Shown here: one piece after another, positions 33,976-45,546 of the stretch
How positions within the stretch are numbered: the first letter of the stretch is position 1
How the letters are laid out: every line of letters begins with the position of its first letter
NCBI RefSeq assembly: GCF_003573695.1
Contig: NC_039362.1
Span: forward strand, 7,664,088-7,728,087
DNA from: Papaver somniferum
Lineage: Eukaryota; Streptophyta; Magnoliopsida; Ranunculales; Papaveraceae
Direction: 5' to 3'
Length of the DNA stretch: 64,000 bases
Made by a program: the position numbers and the translations under genes
The notes under the pieces: generated by a model
Seen by the model: the letters and a program-made list of their open reading frames with translations, nothing else
What the model was told of the DNA's origin: nothing
Database searches by the model: none

Positions 33976-34704
33976 ATGGGATCTTCCAGAGGTAGCCGAA
34001 CCTCTAACCCTTTGGAGAAAAACTTTGGAATCGGCGAAAACCAATTTTCTTCTTATGATGACGCGTTAGATAGAATTGAATCTCTGTTCCATGAAGCTTG
34101 CAGAATTATTCAAGGCCTACCTTCCACCCATCTTGGTGAAGTGAGGGTTCGCGTTCAAACCTTCTTGGATTCGGTGAACATAGAGGAGGAATGGGAGAGT
34201 GACGAAGCGCCCCGGTGTGCTGAGAGACTTCAATGCAGTAAAACTTCTTAATGTCCCAGTGCTAGGGCGGTACAACCCGCTTCTAGGTTGAAACGACGAA
34301 AAACTGAGTCTGTGAAACTTTTAGGGGAAAGCCAATGTAACTTATTTGTTCAGGACGGTGTCATGATTCTCGATTCGGATGTGGATGAATCGGGAAATTA
34401 TCCTCAAAAGGTTGTTGAGAAATCCCTCGAGGAATACGCCGCGTTTGATGAAAATGAAACAGCCTTCGGGGTAGGAGCTGGGACTGTTGGTGGCGATATT
34501 GGGCGGGTCATGGTGGCACATGCTGGACCGGTTGTTGATGCGGGTGTCAGGAAGGAGATAGGCGTTGTTGCTGCTGAGTTGGCTTCAGGGTAGGATGTTG
34601 AGGTTATTAATACTGATGCGGCCGTCGGGTGGAACCTTTGCTGCCCGAGAGATTGTTGGGGAAAATGCTTGAAAAGAGCTCGCGCTCCAACTTTCGATGA
34701 CTAG
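33976..34704 (+). pseudogene. antisense ORF of T2, conserved with T1
   Basis: From ATG 33976 one frame runs to 34704 with only two nonsense codons, at 34249 and 34591. It begins MGSSRGSRTSNPLEKN, with DRIESLFHEACRIIQG, VRVRVQTFLDSV, then LKRRKTESVKLLGESQ exactly 104 codons from the start, as in T1, and GVMILDSDVDESGN. The tail GWNLCCPRDCWGKCLKR matches VCCQRRCWVKCLKK read beyond the T1 stop. Preservation of register, length and a basic core across two separate insertions suggests the ORF was coding in the source family. Function unknown: the basic block suggests nucleic-acid contact or nuclear localisation, but this is inference. Confidence 0.7.
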
Positions 34705-35098
34705 CTTCTCCCTTTTATCGTTTCTACTTGTTGCGTAGTCGTCCCGATGTTTTGTAGACTTGGTTTTACCTTCCTTGTATTCGTGGTGAAGTTAGGGACT
34801 CGCCAGTTAGCATCCTGTTTGTGATTTCTCATTTTTTGAATGATTGAATAAGGTATTTCTGACACGGATTTTTCTTTCTGGTTGTGATAGAATGGGTAAT
34901 GGCTTCCCACTGATTTTGGTGTATTTTTCTGAGATTTGGAAAACCCCTCCGGAAAGAAATGTATGTTTTTTTTTTTTGAATGAAAGTGAAACTCCGGAGA
35001 AGAATACAAACGGTGTATTCATCTCGGGGAAATACAAATATCAAGGGGAACTGCTGAAGGAAATATTAAAGGGGGAGTGGCTGGAAAAGTACAACATT
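34705..35098. other. T2 interior between antisense ORF and gag
   Basis: Region where the two opposed frames face each other. Contains 'aatgattgaataaggtatttct' after the antisense ORF, and poly(T) near 34969. No gene seen. Confidence 0.4.
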
Positions 35099-37864
35099 TT
35101 AGGGATTGGAAAGCTTGAGCCATCGCGAGTGAACTATCACGCCTTCCGGATTGTCTGTGTTGATGAGCTTGCAGTATCCTTCTAAAAGAACATCTGCCAC
35201 CAGATACGGCTCGTCTTCTTTTTCCTTAGGCGAACTAATCCGAACAGCTATCTTTACCGTCATCTTCCCAACTTGAAACGAGTTCACTTTGATCACTATA
35301 TCTCCGATTGAAAACGGGTTCATGTGTTGTGCAACCGTTTGAATATTAGTCTCGTTGGTTTAGATGGCAGCTTCCAAATTATTTGCAAAGCGTTTGAATG
35401 GCCCAGCGCCCCATTCACATCTCTTGACAGCGTCCCTGCCAGTAACTGCGCTGAGTCCCCATGACGGAATAGGGGAAGACATGACTGGTTGTAGAGGAGA
35501 TCGTTCGGCCAGACTTACTTGCATTTGGAATCCGCGAGTTAGCGCCAAAAGGTCTTCTCCAGGCGTCCGGGTTCCATCGGTAACTCGTCGATGCGGCAGC
35601 AAGTGAGACGGTTTGTTGGATATTCTTTCGGGCGTTGACATTGGTAGAGGGGATGTACCCAATTTCGCCTTGTTGTCGAGTACCCATAAGTGCCCCAATA
35701 TCATGTCGTAACCCAGTTCTTTGACAATGTGGAATTTTCTATGCGTTATAGCGTCTCCTTTCTTGACCTCGAGGTTATGTAGCCGTGCGCGTTCAAGGCT
35801 TTTCCTTCTGGGCTCTCAATCACGGATGGGGATCGGGTGGCCTTTGTTTCGTAAACCCCGCTGCTTTCAGAGTCTTGAAAGTAATAATTTTGAAGTCAGA
35901 GGCCGCGTCGATGAGCGTGTTGTCGAATTCAATACCTCTTAAATAGGACGCAGTCAGCAGTCCCCAGTTGTCCTTTTCGATTCCGCTCGCAGGGAGGGCT
36001 TGGGCTCTTGGCGTGGATTCCATGGAGGGAAAAAACGGTTTTCCAGACACAACGCGATTGAGAGCGGCGAAAATATCTTGGCGCTGCATCTTGGAAAGGT
36101 AGAGAATTTCGCATACGTGTTGCATCATGGATTGCACAGTTTCATGCACGGAGTCCCCAAAGACCCCACAATTCCTCACTGGAAGTGGGTCTCGATGTAC
36201 TCCCTCATTTCCTAGTTGGAGTTCCCCTGCTTCTAACTTTTCTTTGAAGATATGCTTTAGCTTGTTGCAATCACTGGTTGGGTGGTGAACAAATCTGTGG
36301 TAGTGGCGGTACTTGGGGTTTTCCATCTCGGCCTCAGTCGGTGGACGTGTGGGAGGTGGTAGTCTGATAAAATCATCTTGAATCCATGCTTCTAAGAGGT
36401 CGATCACCTCCTCTATGGGAAACGGGAAATCCAGGTTATTTCCTTCAGCTTTGTGATGACGCATGGGAGCTTTAACGGCGGAATTCCGCGGCGGAGTTCC
36501 CCGTTGTGCTAGTGCTTCACGTTTAGGCCGCTAGTTTGCAGCCGGGGCCTTCCTTTTCCCTCCATCGTTTACTACGCTGACAGAGGAGGGGCCAGTGTTA
36601 AATTCCTTGTTGGTAAGACGCCTATTCCCGCGAGTTTCGCGCATGTCTTCGGTTCTGGTCAGTCTAGATCTTTCCAATAATGTCGGTGTTGTCATTGCGG
36701 ATCGTCTGGCAGCTTCATGGAGTTCGGAGAATGTCTGAAAATGAAGGTTCTCTAGCAAGGCGAGGTAAATGGGAGTCATACCGTTGATGCATGTGTTCAC
36801 CAGCTGTTGCTCGGTCACGTTCGGGTCGTGACATTCCAATGCTTGACCTCTGAATCTCTTAACAAAATCATTCGGATGTTCATTTTCCCGCTGGCACATT
36901 CTTCCTAGGTCCGAGAAGGTAACTTGTTCAGACACGAAGAAGTACTTCTTGTAAAATGCGGTAACCATGCTACCCCAGTCGGGGATGCTGTTTGGCGCGA
37001 TGTTGTTGTACCACGTGTATGCTCTTCTGGTAAGAGTTTTAGAAAACTCCCTTAGACGGAGAACGTGATTGTATTGATGTTCGCCTAAGGATACGAGGAA
37101 GTGAGAGATGTGTTCACGTGCATTTCCAGTGCCATCGTACAGGGTGAATTGAGGAGGGGAGTATCCTCTTGTGGGAGGAATTATTTGTATTTCAGATGGG
37201 TAAGGAGGTTGATGCTGATGCATGTCTATTTCATCATTCTTCACTTGATTCCGGAGAAGTTCCTCCAGATCCTCTCGCGTGACAAAATTGGACGGCTGAC
37301 CTCTTTGCAATGGGGTTCTGGCACGAATCCCCTCGCCTGCGGAGACGTGTCCCACCGAGGTGCTAGCGTCGGGGGTGTTGGAGGCGTTTCTGAACGACTC
37401 TAGAGGGCGTGACTCATGCGGCAGCCGCTCTGTCAGGGTTTTGAGGAATACAAGTACTTCTTTCTATGTCGAAACCATGTCCGTCTGGGCTCTAGCGAGA
37501 TCTTCATGGCGTTCCATCAAATCAGCGATGGTAATATATGGTCGGCTACCCTGGTTCCTCCTGCTCGACGGTGCCATGCTCGACGAAGCGTTAATAGCGG
37601 TAGCGGCAGCTCTGGCTCTGGTGACCGGTGGCGTAAGGCCGAAGGCGTGTTTTCGGCAGTGACGTGACTAACAGGTTGTGCAGAGACATTAGAAGCGGCA
37701 GCAGCTCTGTCCCTGGTAATTGGCGGTGTTACTCCTGAAGGAGTGTTTTCGGTATTACTGTGGTCAGTAGGTGACACAGTGACGTTGTTGGAAATAACGT
37801 TAACACCGGGGATAGGTTCTGCGCTGGTGTTCTCGGAAGCTGATCCGGATCTGAGTTCTACCAT
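35099..37864 (-). pseudogene. T2 gag and protease-like pseudogene
   Basis: Starts MVELRSGSASENTS at 37864. Three frames are needed (37864-37517, 37355-35820, 35704-35099), with an extra in-frame stop at 36531. Central block: a retrotransposon gag (capsid) domain with TLYDGTGNAREHISHFL, RRAYTWYNNIAPNSIPDW, NEHPNDFVKRFRGQALE and INGMTPIYLALLENLHF. A zinc-knuckle-like block KYRHYHRFVHHPTSDC follows, where the usual first Cys is Arg. A protease-like block follows: the expected D-[TSNG]-G active site is read as DAASD (Asp codon 35909-35907), and the usual LLGRPW is now ILGHLW in a neighbouring frame. The last block (FQVGKMTVKIAVR, DEPYLVADVLLEGYCKLI) is shared with T1. No reverse transcriptase follows. 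Confidence 0.85.
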
Positions 37865-37929
37865 GGTGGAGTTGTAAGTGAAAGGCGATGCTGGAAATTT
37901 GGGAATCAATATTGCAACCGAGAGATTGA

Positions 37930-37950
37930 TCTCCCACTGTGGTGGCCAAT
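37930..37950 (-). promoter_or_regulatory. T2 primer-binding-site region
   Basis: On the minus strand ATTGGCCACCACAGTGGGAG directly after the LTR end ...CCCACAAACA. Confidence 0.55.
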
Positions 37951-38319
37951 TGTTTGTGGGTGAAAACGATTTCTGCTGATTTTGGTAATTTCGGGTGTGT
38001 GGGTGAGAAACGGGTTTAAACCCTAAACAATGTACTGCAAGGGAGTATTTTAGATTCGAGAGATCAATCTGTACAAATCCGTCCTAAACCAATAAATGGC
38101 CATTCCGGACTTACTTCGGTCACAAAGTGTAAGAGAATGGGTTGGTTTTAGGGAGGGAAGCGAAGGAAGTGTTGAGACCATAATAATTGATTCTGGAAGA
38201 GTAGTTGTTTCACGGCTTGTATCAGAAAGTAGGAAACTAACAGATGGAAAGCTAGCAAATGTTTTCTGAGTGTTGTATTGCCCTTGACTGAACTTTTTTC
38301 AGTGGAAATAGGTAAGACC

Positions 38320-38327
38320 TATTTATA
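38320..38327 (-). promoter_or_regulatory. TATA box of T2 5' LTR
   Basis: TATAAATA on the minus strand; this would be the copy driving T2 genomic RNA. Confidence 0.6.
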
Positions 38328-39569
38328 CAAGTCGAAGTGAAACGTACTATGGTCTCATTAAGAAATGATAAATGGGTGAGTAAATGGGAGGAGGTGATGA
38401 CCGGTCACGCCTGGAATTGATGTTCCATAAAAGAAAGCGTTTTACCATTACTTCCCGCATTCACTAACCGCATCATACTTATTGCACTTTCTTATAACGG
38501 GCGTAGTGTACGCCGCACGCTGTAAACCGCCAAACCAATACCCAAAGAGGATCCCCCACTTTGTGTTGATGTATCGAATGTCTTTGTGGAATACATGTAG
38601 CATATTGTTGTTGCCTGGCAAGTCGTACTTGGGAGACTTGCTAGCTTAGTGACCTTCGACGGTCGAGATTTTGCATCTTAAGACGAAAGGTATTCATTGA
38701 TCGTCGCACGCTTTCGTTTTGTTGGCCGCATAGGGAAAGCCAACATGGTGGTGCAACAAGGTTGGTGTGCCATTGGCAAGGCATACCTTGTCGCGGTTTG
38801 GCATAGCCAAACTAGGGTTTCGGTTCAAAGGTTACCATGTATTGTCTGGTAACCTTGGACGGCTAGGATTTGCTCATGTGATTGAAGGGCGAACGTTGAT
38901 TGTCGCACGCCTTCGCTTTGGTAGGCGCATAGGGAAGGCCAGCATGGTGGCGCGGCTAGGTTGGCATGGCATGCCTTGCGCGGTTGGTCCAAAGGTTACC
39001 ATTTGTTGTTTGGTAACCTTGGACGGCTAGAATTTGCTCCTGTGATTGAAGGGCGACCGTTGATTGTCGCACGTCTTCGTTCTGGTAGCCGCATTGGGAA
39101 GGACAGCATGGTGGCGCGGCTAGGTTGGCATGCCATTGGCATGGCGCGGTTTGGCGTGGCCAAACTAGGATTTTGGGCCAAAGGTTACCATGTGTTGTTT
39201 GGTAACCTTGGACGGATAGGATTTTCTCCTGTGATTGAAGGGCGACCGTTGATTGTCGCACGCCCTTCGTTTTGGTAGCCGCATAGGGAAGGCCGTCATG
39301 GTGGCGCGGCTAGGTTGGCTAGGGCCAAGGAAAGGTGCGGTTTGGCATGGCATGGCGGGGCCAAGGGTTTGGCATGTCATTGGCATATGGTGCGTCTAGC
39401 ATGGCTAGGGCCAAGGCAAGGTGCGGTTTGGCTTGGCATGGCGGGGCTAAGGGTTTGGCATTTCGTTGGCATATGGTGCTTCTAGCATGGTTAGGGCTAA
39501 GGAAAGGTGTGGTTTGGCTTGGCATGACGGGGCCAAGGGTTTGGCATGTCGTTGGTCAATATGTCCGGC

Positions 39570-40012
39570 TAGCATGGTTTTCCATTGGCATGGTGGTGCG
39601 GCTAGCATGGTTGGCATGCCTTGGCGCGGTAGTTGTGGCTGGCATGCTTTGCCATTGGCATAGTGGTGCGGCTAGCATGGTTGGCATGCCTTGGTGCGGT
39701 AGTTGTGGCTGGCATGCTTTGCCATTGGAATAGTGGTGCGGCTAGCATGGTTTGCGTGCCTTGGCGCGGTAGTTGTGGCTGGCATGGTTTGCCATTAGCA
39801 CCGTGGTGCGGCTAGCATGGTTGGCATGCCTTGGCACGGTAGTTGTGGCTGGCATGGTTTGCCATTGGCACAGTGGTGCGGCTAGCATGGTTGGCATGCC
39901 TTGGCGCGGTAGTTGTGGCTGGCATGGTTTTCCATTGGCACAGTGGTGCGGATAGCATGGTTGGCATGCCTTGGCGCGGTAGTTGTGGCTGGCATGGTTT
40001 TCCATTGGCACA
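39570..40012 (-). repeat. 70-base tandem repeat in T2 5' LTR
   Basis: Six units with markers at 39602, 39672, 39742, 39812, 39882 and 39952, against nine in the other LTR. Confidence 0.85.
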
Positions 40013-40206
40013 GAGTGTGAGGATTAGGGATTTGTCCTGTCGAAACCCTAATGAGCATTAAAAAAAGGTACTCTGGTAATATTCTCGCAGACAAATTAAG
40101 GGGTTCAATAAATGTGCTTGGTTTGGACATTATTACTCAAGTTCTGTGACGTTTGCCTGACTAGTGTTTTACGATTTTACCCCTAAGTTAAAAACCACCA
40201 TCAACA

Positions 40207-40623
40207 ACAGTCAATGCCTCCGAACGCCGGCATCACCCATAGTAACTCGAAACAGAGAAAATAACAACAATGGTTAAAGGTTCGACCGACCTGTTTCTTG
40301 GTTCTCCCTTGTAGAAGTATCGTTGTCACACATCCCGAAAACCAGAGGTGCGTTAAGTGAGATTTGAAGCCGTATATATTTGAAAAGATATTTGTTCTGC
40401 AGCCTGATGATCATCTTTCTTGCATATTCCCTTCTTCAGTACTTTTTAATAGATATTTTTTGTGGTGGTTTGGTTTCTCTGGTTTTCAATCGACGGGTAT
40501 TGACTCTCTGAGAGTTTGGGTTTACTTGGTATATTTCTTTTAAGATGGTTTGGGAAACTTTTTAAGGAAAGATGTTCTTTTAATTGAAGTTGAGAACTAT
40601 ACTTATGAATGCAAGCAGTGCAA
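40207..40623. other. T1 interior, right of T2
   Basis: Resumes T1 sequence between its gag and the T2 insertion point. No coding signal seen. Confidence 0.4.
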
Positions 40624-43507
40624 TCATTTTAGAGAAGTTACAAACATTGCGTGAAAAGGGAAAATGCCGAAGGAAATGCTGAAAGGAGAACGCTGGAGGT
40701 GGAGGTAGCACATCGTTTTAGGTATTGAAAGGTTTGAGCCTCTCGAGTGAATCGTCACACCTTCCAACTTGTCGGCATTGATGATTTTGCAGTACCCACC
40801 CAAAATAACACCCGCCACCAGATACGGCTCATCTTCCTTCCCTTTAGGCGGATCGGGTCGAGTGGATATCTTCACTGTTATATCTCCAACTTGAAACGAG
40901 GTCGTCTTGACTACCACATCTCCAATTTGAAACGAGTTTGGCGCTGCGCAACCACTTGATTTTTGAGCTCATCATCTTTGGCTGTGACCACTTCCAAATT
41001 TTTGGCAAAGAACTTGAAAGGCCCAACTCCCATTCACATATCCTAATGACGCCCGAGTTGATAATCGGACCGAGTCCCCACGCCTGGCCGAGAGGAGACG
41101 TGAGTGGGTGCAGAGAGGGTTGTTTAAACAGGCTTACTTATGCTCGGAATCCACGGATGAACATCGACGGGCTTTCTCCAAGCAATTGAGTTATATTGGT
41201 AAGTTGTTGATACGACAACATGTAATCTTCAAAGTTGGACGGCTTGTTGGAAATTCTTTCGGGTATCGTCATCGGCAGAGGGGATACTCTTAACTTCGCT
41301 TTGTTGTCGTGTACCCATGCGCGCCTCAGAATCATGTCGTAATTTGAGAGTTCTTTGACAATATGGAATTTGCCAGGTGTTAGAGTGTCTCCCACCTTGA
41401 TTTTAAGGTTTATGTATCCATATGCGTCCATCGCCTCCACTTCCAAGTTTTTGGCCACGGTTGGGGAACGGGTAGCCTCTTGCTTCAAAACTCCCGCAAC
41501 TCTCAGGGTTTTGATGGTAATGTTGTTGAAGTCAGAGGTCGCATCGATTAATGTGTTGTCGAGCTCGGCGTCCCTCAGATACACCGTGGTCAGCAGTCCC
41601 CAGTTGTATTTTCCAGCACCGTTTCCCGAGAGAGTTTGGGGTTCTGGCGTGGTTTCTTCAGTAGGAAAGAGTCGTTTGCCCGATACAACACGATTAAGGG
41701 ATGTGAAGATATCTTGACGTCGTTTCTTGGAGAGATACAGAATTTCACACACATGCTGCATCATGGATTGCACAGTCTCGTGTACAAAGTCTCCATAGAC
41801 CATGCAACTTCTGACTGGAAGTGGATCTCTGTGAACTCCTTCATTCCCCAGTTGAAGCTCCCCTGCTTCTATCTTTTCTTTGAAGATATGCTTTAGCTTA
41901 TTGCAGTCACTGGTCGGGTGGTGGAAAAATCTGTGGTAGCGGCGATATTTGGGGTTTGTCATTTCCGCTTTGGTTGGTGGGCGCCTGGTAGGAGGTATCC
42001 TGATGGCGTCGTCTTGGATCCATGCTTCCAAGAGTTCAATCACTTCCTCGATTGGGAACGGGAAATTCAAGACGTTTTCTCCAGCTTCTTGATGTCGCAT
42101 GGGAGCTTTAGTGGTGGTCTTCCGTGGCGGAGCTTCCTGTCGTGCTGGCACCGGGCGCTTGGATTGTTGTTCTGTCGCTGGAGTCTTCTTTTTTTCTCAT
42201 TCATCTACCACGCTCACATAGGAGGCACCAGTGTTGTATTTCTTATTGATGAGGCATCTATTTCCTCGAGTTTCGCGTGCGTCCTCGCCTCTGGTTGGCC
42301 TGGTTCTTTCCAACAACGCTGGTGTTGTTGTGGACGACCGTTTTGCAGCTTTACGAAGTTCAGAGAATGTCTGGAATCGCAGATTCTCTAGTAAAGCGTG
42401 GTATATGGGAATCATGCCATTGATGCAAGAATCTACCAATTGTTGTTCGATCATGTTTGGTTCATGAAAATCCAGTGCTTGAGTTCTGAATATTTTGACA
42501 AAATCATTCGGATGTTCGTTATTTCATTAAAACATCCTTCCTAAATCTTAGAAGGTAATTTGCTCAGACACAAAGAAGTACTTCTTGAAAGCCGCAACCA
42601 TGTAAGACCAGATAGGGATGCTGCTTGGCGTAATGCTATTGTACCATGTGTACGCTCTTCCAGGAAGTGATTTCGAAAATTCTCTCAAACAGAAAACGTG
42701 ATTGTATTCGTGCTCTCCTAGGGAATCCAAGAATCGAGAGACATGTTCACGCGCATTATGGGTGCCATCAAACAGAGATAATTGATGGGAAGAGTACCCT
42801 CTTGGAAGGGGAATTCTTTGTATTTCCGGAGGATACGGGGGTTGATGCTGATGTATGTCCATGGAATCGCTTTTGTCTCAGTTTCGGAGAATTTGTTCCA
42901 AATCTTCTCGTGTGAGAAAATGGGACGGTTGATTTCTCTACGTTGGAGTTCCTGGGAGAGTCTCTTCATCTACAAAGGTGCGCCATGTTGAGGTGCTGGC
43001 GCCAGGGGTATTGGAGGTGTTCCTCGTGGGCTCTGGCTAGCGTGATTCTTGTGGTAGCCGCTCCGTTAGTGTCTTGAGAAAAACAAGTAACTCCTTCTGA
43101 GTCGAGGCCATGTCCGTTTGGGCTCTAGCGATAACCTCCTGTCTTTCCATCAAATCAGCAATAGTAATATAGGGTCGGCTTCCTCTGGCTCCTCCAGTTT
43201 CTCGTCCTGGCGGCGGAGTAGCTGCGGCTCTGGTGACGGTTGGAGGTGTCACACTTGACGAAATATTGGGAGCGGCGGCAGCGGCTCTGGATCTGGTGAT
43301 TGGAGGTGTAACACCTGAAGGAGAATTTTCCGCGGCATAGGCTCTAGCTCTGGTAACCGAAGGTGTAACGCCTGAAGGAACATTCTCCATGTTGCTGGTG
43401 TTGACAGGTGGCGTTTTAGTACCACTGGGAGAAACGTTAACACCGAGAATAATTTCGGCGCCGGTATTCTCAGGGTTTGTTGCTGATCCTGACCTGAGTT
43501 CTATCAT
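40624..43507 (-). pseudogene. T1 gag and protease-like pseudogene
   Basis: Starts MIELRSGSATNPENT at 43507. The region 43507-41138 is in one frame with at least seven nonsense codons (for example at 43037, near 42939 and 42883, a cluster at 42510-42550, and 42197). The last part, 40917-40624, is in another frame. Blocks are as in T2: HQHQPPYPPEIQRI, GRAYTWYNSITPSSIP, NEHPNDFVKIF, INGMIPIYHALLENLRF, then KYRRYHRFFHHPTSDC (first zinc-knuckle Cys replaced by Arg), VHETVQSMMQHVCEILYLSK, NWGLLTTVYLRD, and a protease-like LIDATSDFNNITIKTLR followed by YDMILRRAWVHDNKAKL. The active-site Gly is absent (DATSD, Asp codon 41545-41543). Gag would assemble particles; no enzyme domains follow. Confidence 0.85.
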
Positions 43508-43592
43508 CTTGAGATCGAAGTTGAAAGATAAAATCGGTAATTAAAAATTGATATTGTAACCGAGAGATTAATCTTCCATTGTGGTCACCAAT

Positions 43593-45546
43593 TATTTGCG
43601 GATGAAAACCATTTCTGCTGATTTTGGTAATTTTGGGTGTGTGGGTGAGAAATGAATCTAAACCCTAAACAATGTACTGCACGGGAGTACTATTGATTCG
43701 AGATATCAATCTGTACAATCCTGTCCTAAACAAAGAAATGGCCGTTCCAGGTTTGTTTCGGTCACAAAGTGAAGGAGAAGGGTTGGTCTTAGGGAGGGAA
43801 GCGAAGAGAGTGTTGAGACCAGTATAGTTGATTCTGAAGGTGTGGTTGTTTATGAATTGTATCTGAAAGTAGAACTGGCGAGCCGAATAAAAAGCTACCA
43901 GGTGATTTCTAGATACTGTGTTGTTACCGACCAAAACTCCTTTGGTGGAAATAGGTGAGACCTATTTATACAAGTCATAGTGAAATAGGAAGTGGAAACG
44001 ATTGAGTGGTAGAAGAAAAGAGTAACGTGAAACTGTCAGACGTTATGCTTCCATGATGAGGGAATTGAATTCGTGTAACCGCCAGTCATTACGCTTCCAT
44101 GATGAAGGAAATGAATTATTTACACCGTTACTTTTCACCACCACTAATTATCCCACTTCATGACACTTTCTTGTAACGGACGCATTGCACGCCGCACGCT
44201 GTAAACCGCCAGACCAATACCCAGATGAGCATCCCCCAGTTTATGACACATCTTGATGTCTCGAGTGTTTCCGTGGAAAACATGTAGCACTTTGCTACGT
44301 GTGGAAAGTTAAAATTGAGAGGCTTGCCATGTGATGTTAGGCTCGCTTTGGCTAGTCGCCTAAAACTTGTCGCGAGCTTACAGGTTTGTTGGCGAACTTT
44401 GATGGCCGAGATCGCATCTTATGAATAAGGGTAGCCGTTGATTGTGTCTACCTTGTGTTGGCGCCTGACAATGGCGTAGCGGCATTGCGGCATGACTTGT
44501 GCATGCCAGTGGCACGATGGTGCAAGTGGCGCATGGCGTAGCCATGGTCGCTGGGTTTAGGCGGTTGGTTGCCTAAGAGTTTCCACAAGGCCATCAGTTC
44601 GGTGACGAACTTGGATAGTTGAGATTGCATCTCATGAAGAAGGATGGTCATTGATTATGGCCACATCTTGTTGTATAGCGAAGTGACATCAGCCACATGC
44701 TAATGACATGCCAGTGGAGTAGCCATGGCATAGCAGCATGCCAATGTCGTAGCCGTAGCATAGCGGTATAACAGCATGCTAGTATCCGCGGTATAGTGGT
44801 ATGCCAATGATGTTGCGGCATGGCCAAAGACAAAAATTGGCTCTGTGGCCAAAGTTAGGGTTTGGATCCGTGGAAGAATTCGGGCTTGGCGTGGCCAAGG
44901 CTCAGTGGAAGAATTCGCCGTGGGTAGCTATTTATGACAGGTTGCCACGAAGTAGCATGTTTGCGAGGTAGCACGTTGCGAAATTGTCGCGGTAGAGTGA
45001 CATGTTGGTATGCTACCGCAGTAGAGTGGCATGTTGGCATGCCGACCAATATGTTGTTGTGGTAGGGCGCGTTTGTCTTGTCAGTTTAGCATGGTAGCGC
45101 GACAGGGTGCGTTTGTCCTTTAATGTATGGTGGAAAGTTTAGAGCAACTTGATTGGCCACAAAAGGGGGCTGACCAAACATAAGGCGCGACCACACTTCT
45201 TGTGAGAGTGTGGCGGCTTTAGAGCGACCTGATTGGCCGATTAGAAGTGGGGCCGGCAAGCATCATGGGGTCGGCCTCATTCATATTGCGTGTGGTGCAT
45301 TTAGGGTGACCTAATTGGTCAATGGGAAGTGGGGTCGGTTTAGAATGGGGCGTGGCCAGTGACGCCAGCTGGCCTAAGACATGGCCACGCCTCTATTTGC
45401 TGCTGCGGCTCCCTGTTTTTCTTATTGTGGGAGAGGTTTCACCTGCCAATTCATGGCGGATTAATTGCTTAGTTTATTTAGGCTTGATTTTGACAAGCAA
45501 GGTCTGGTATATTGCGCGAGGCGTGAAACCCTAACTTCTTCAAGTC
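43593..45546 (-). repeat. T1 5' LTR, truncated
   Basis: Begins TATTTGCGGATGAAAA in plus reading (TG decayed to TA). Matches T1 3' LTR through 'gcgcgaggcgtgaaaccctaacttctt', then breaks at a Copia LTR. About 0.5 kb, including the outer terminus, is missing. Confidence 0.8.
43963..43970 (-). promoter_or_regulatory. TATA box of T1 5' LTR
   Basis: TATAAATA on the minus strand at the conserved position. Confidence 0.6.

Larger units (their letters stand above)
29812..40206 (-). mobile_element. T2: Tat-like Ty3 element nested in T1, gag-only
   Basis: Minus strand. 5' LTR 40206-37951, PBS region, gag pseudogene 37864-35099, antisense ORF 33976-34704 on the plus strand, PPT, 3' LTR 33004-29812. The interior is only 4.9 kb and has no RT, RNase H or integrase. 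LTRs are 2256 and 3193 bases; the difference lies in tandem-array copy number. Flanks are GCAGC (29807-29811) and ACAGT (40207-40211), which differ by two transitions, so a decayed target duplication is possible but unproven. T1 gag sequence resumes on the right and T1 antisense-ORF sequence on the left, which shows nesting. Confidence 0.85.
37951..40206 (-). repeat. T2 5' LTR
   Basis: 2256 bases. Non-repeated parts match 29812-33004 closely. Fewer array units: about four of the 190-base repeat, two to three of the 86-base repeat and six of the 70-base repeat. Confidence 0.9.
10453..45546 (-). mobile_element. T1: outer Tat-like Ty3 element, gag-only, host to T2 and T3
   Basis: Minus-strand element. 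Its 3' LTR is split as 10453-11631 plus 26144-27423 by T3, and its interior is split as 27424-29811 plus 40207-43592 by T2. The 5' LTR runs 43593 to about 45546, where it is cut by a Copia LTR. The two T1 LTRs resemble each other more closely than either resembles the T2 pair, for example around the 'ccaaa-ctcctttggtggaaataggtgagac' block. The interior has the gag pseudogene 43507-40624, an antisense ORF 28662-29477, a 26-base CCAAT array and a PPT. No reverse transcriptase, RNase H or integrase is visible. Lineage is inferred from gag, the PBS-position sequence and very long LTRs; a dedicated family name cannot be given. Confidence 0.8.
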
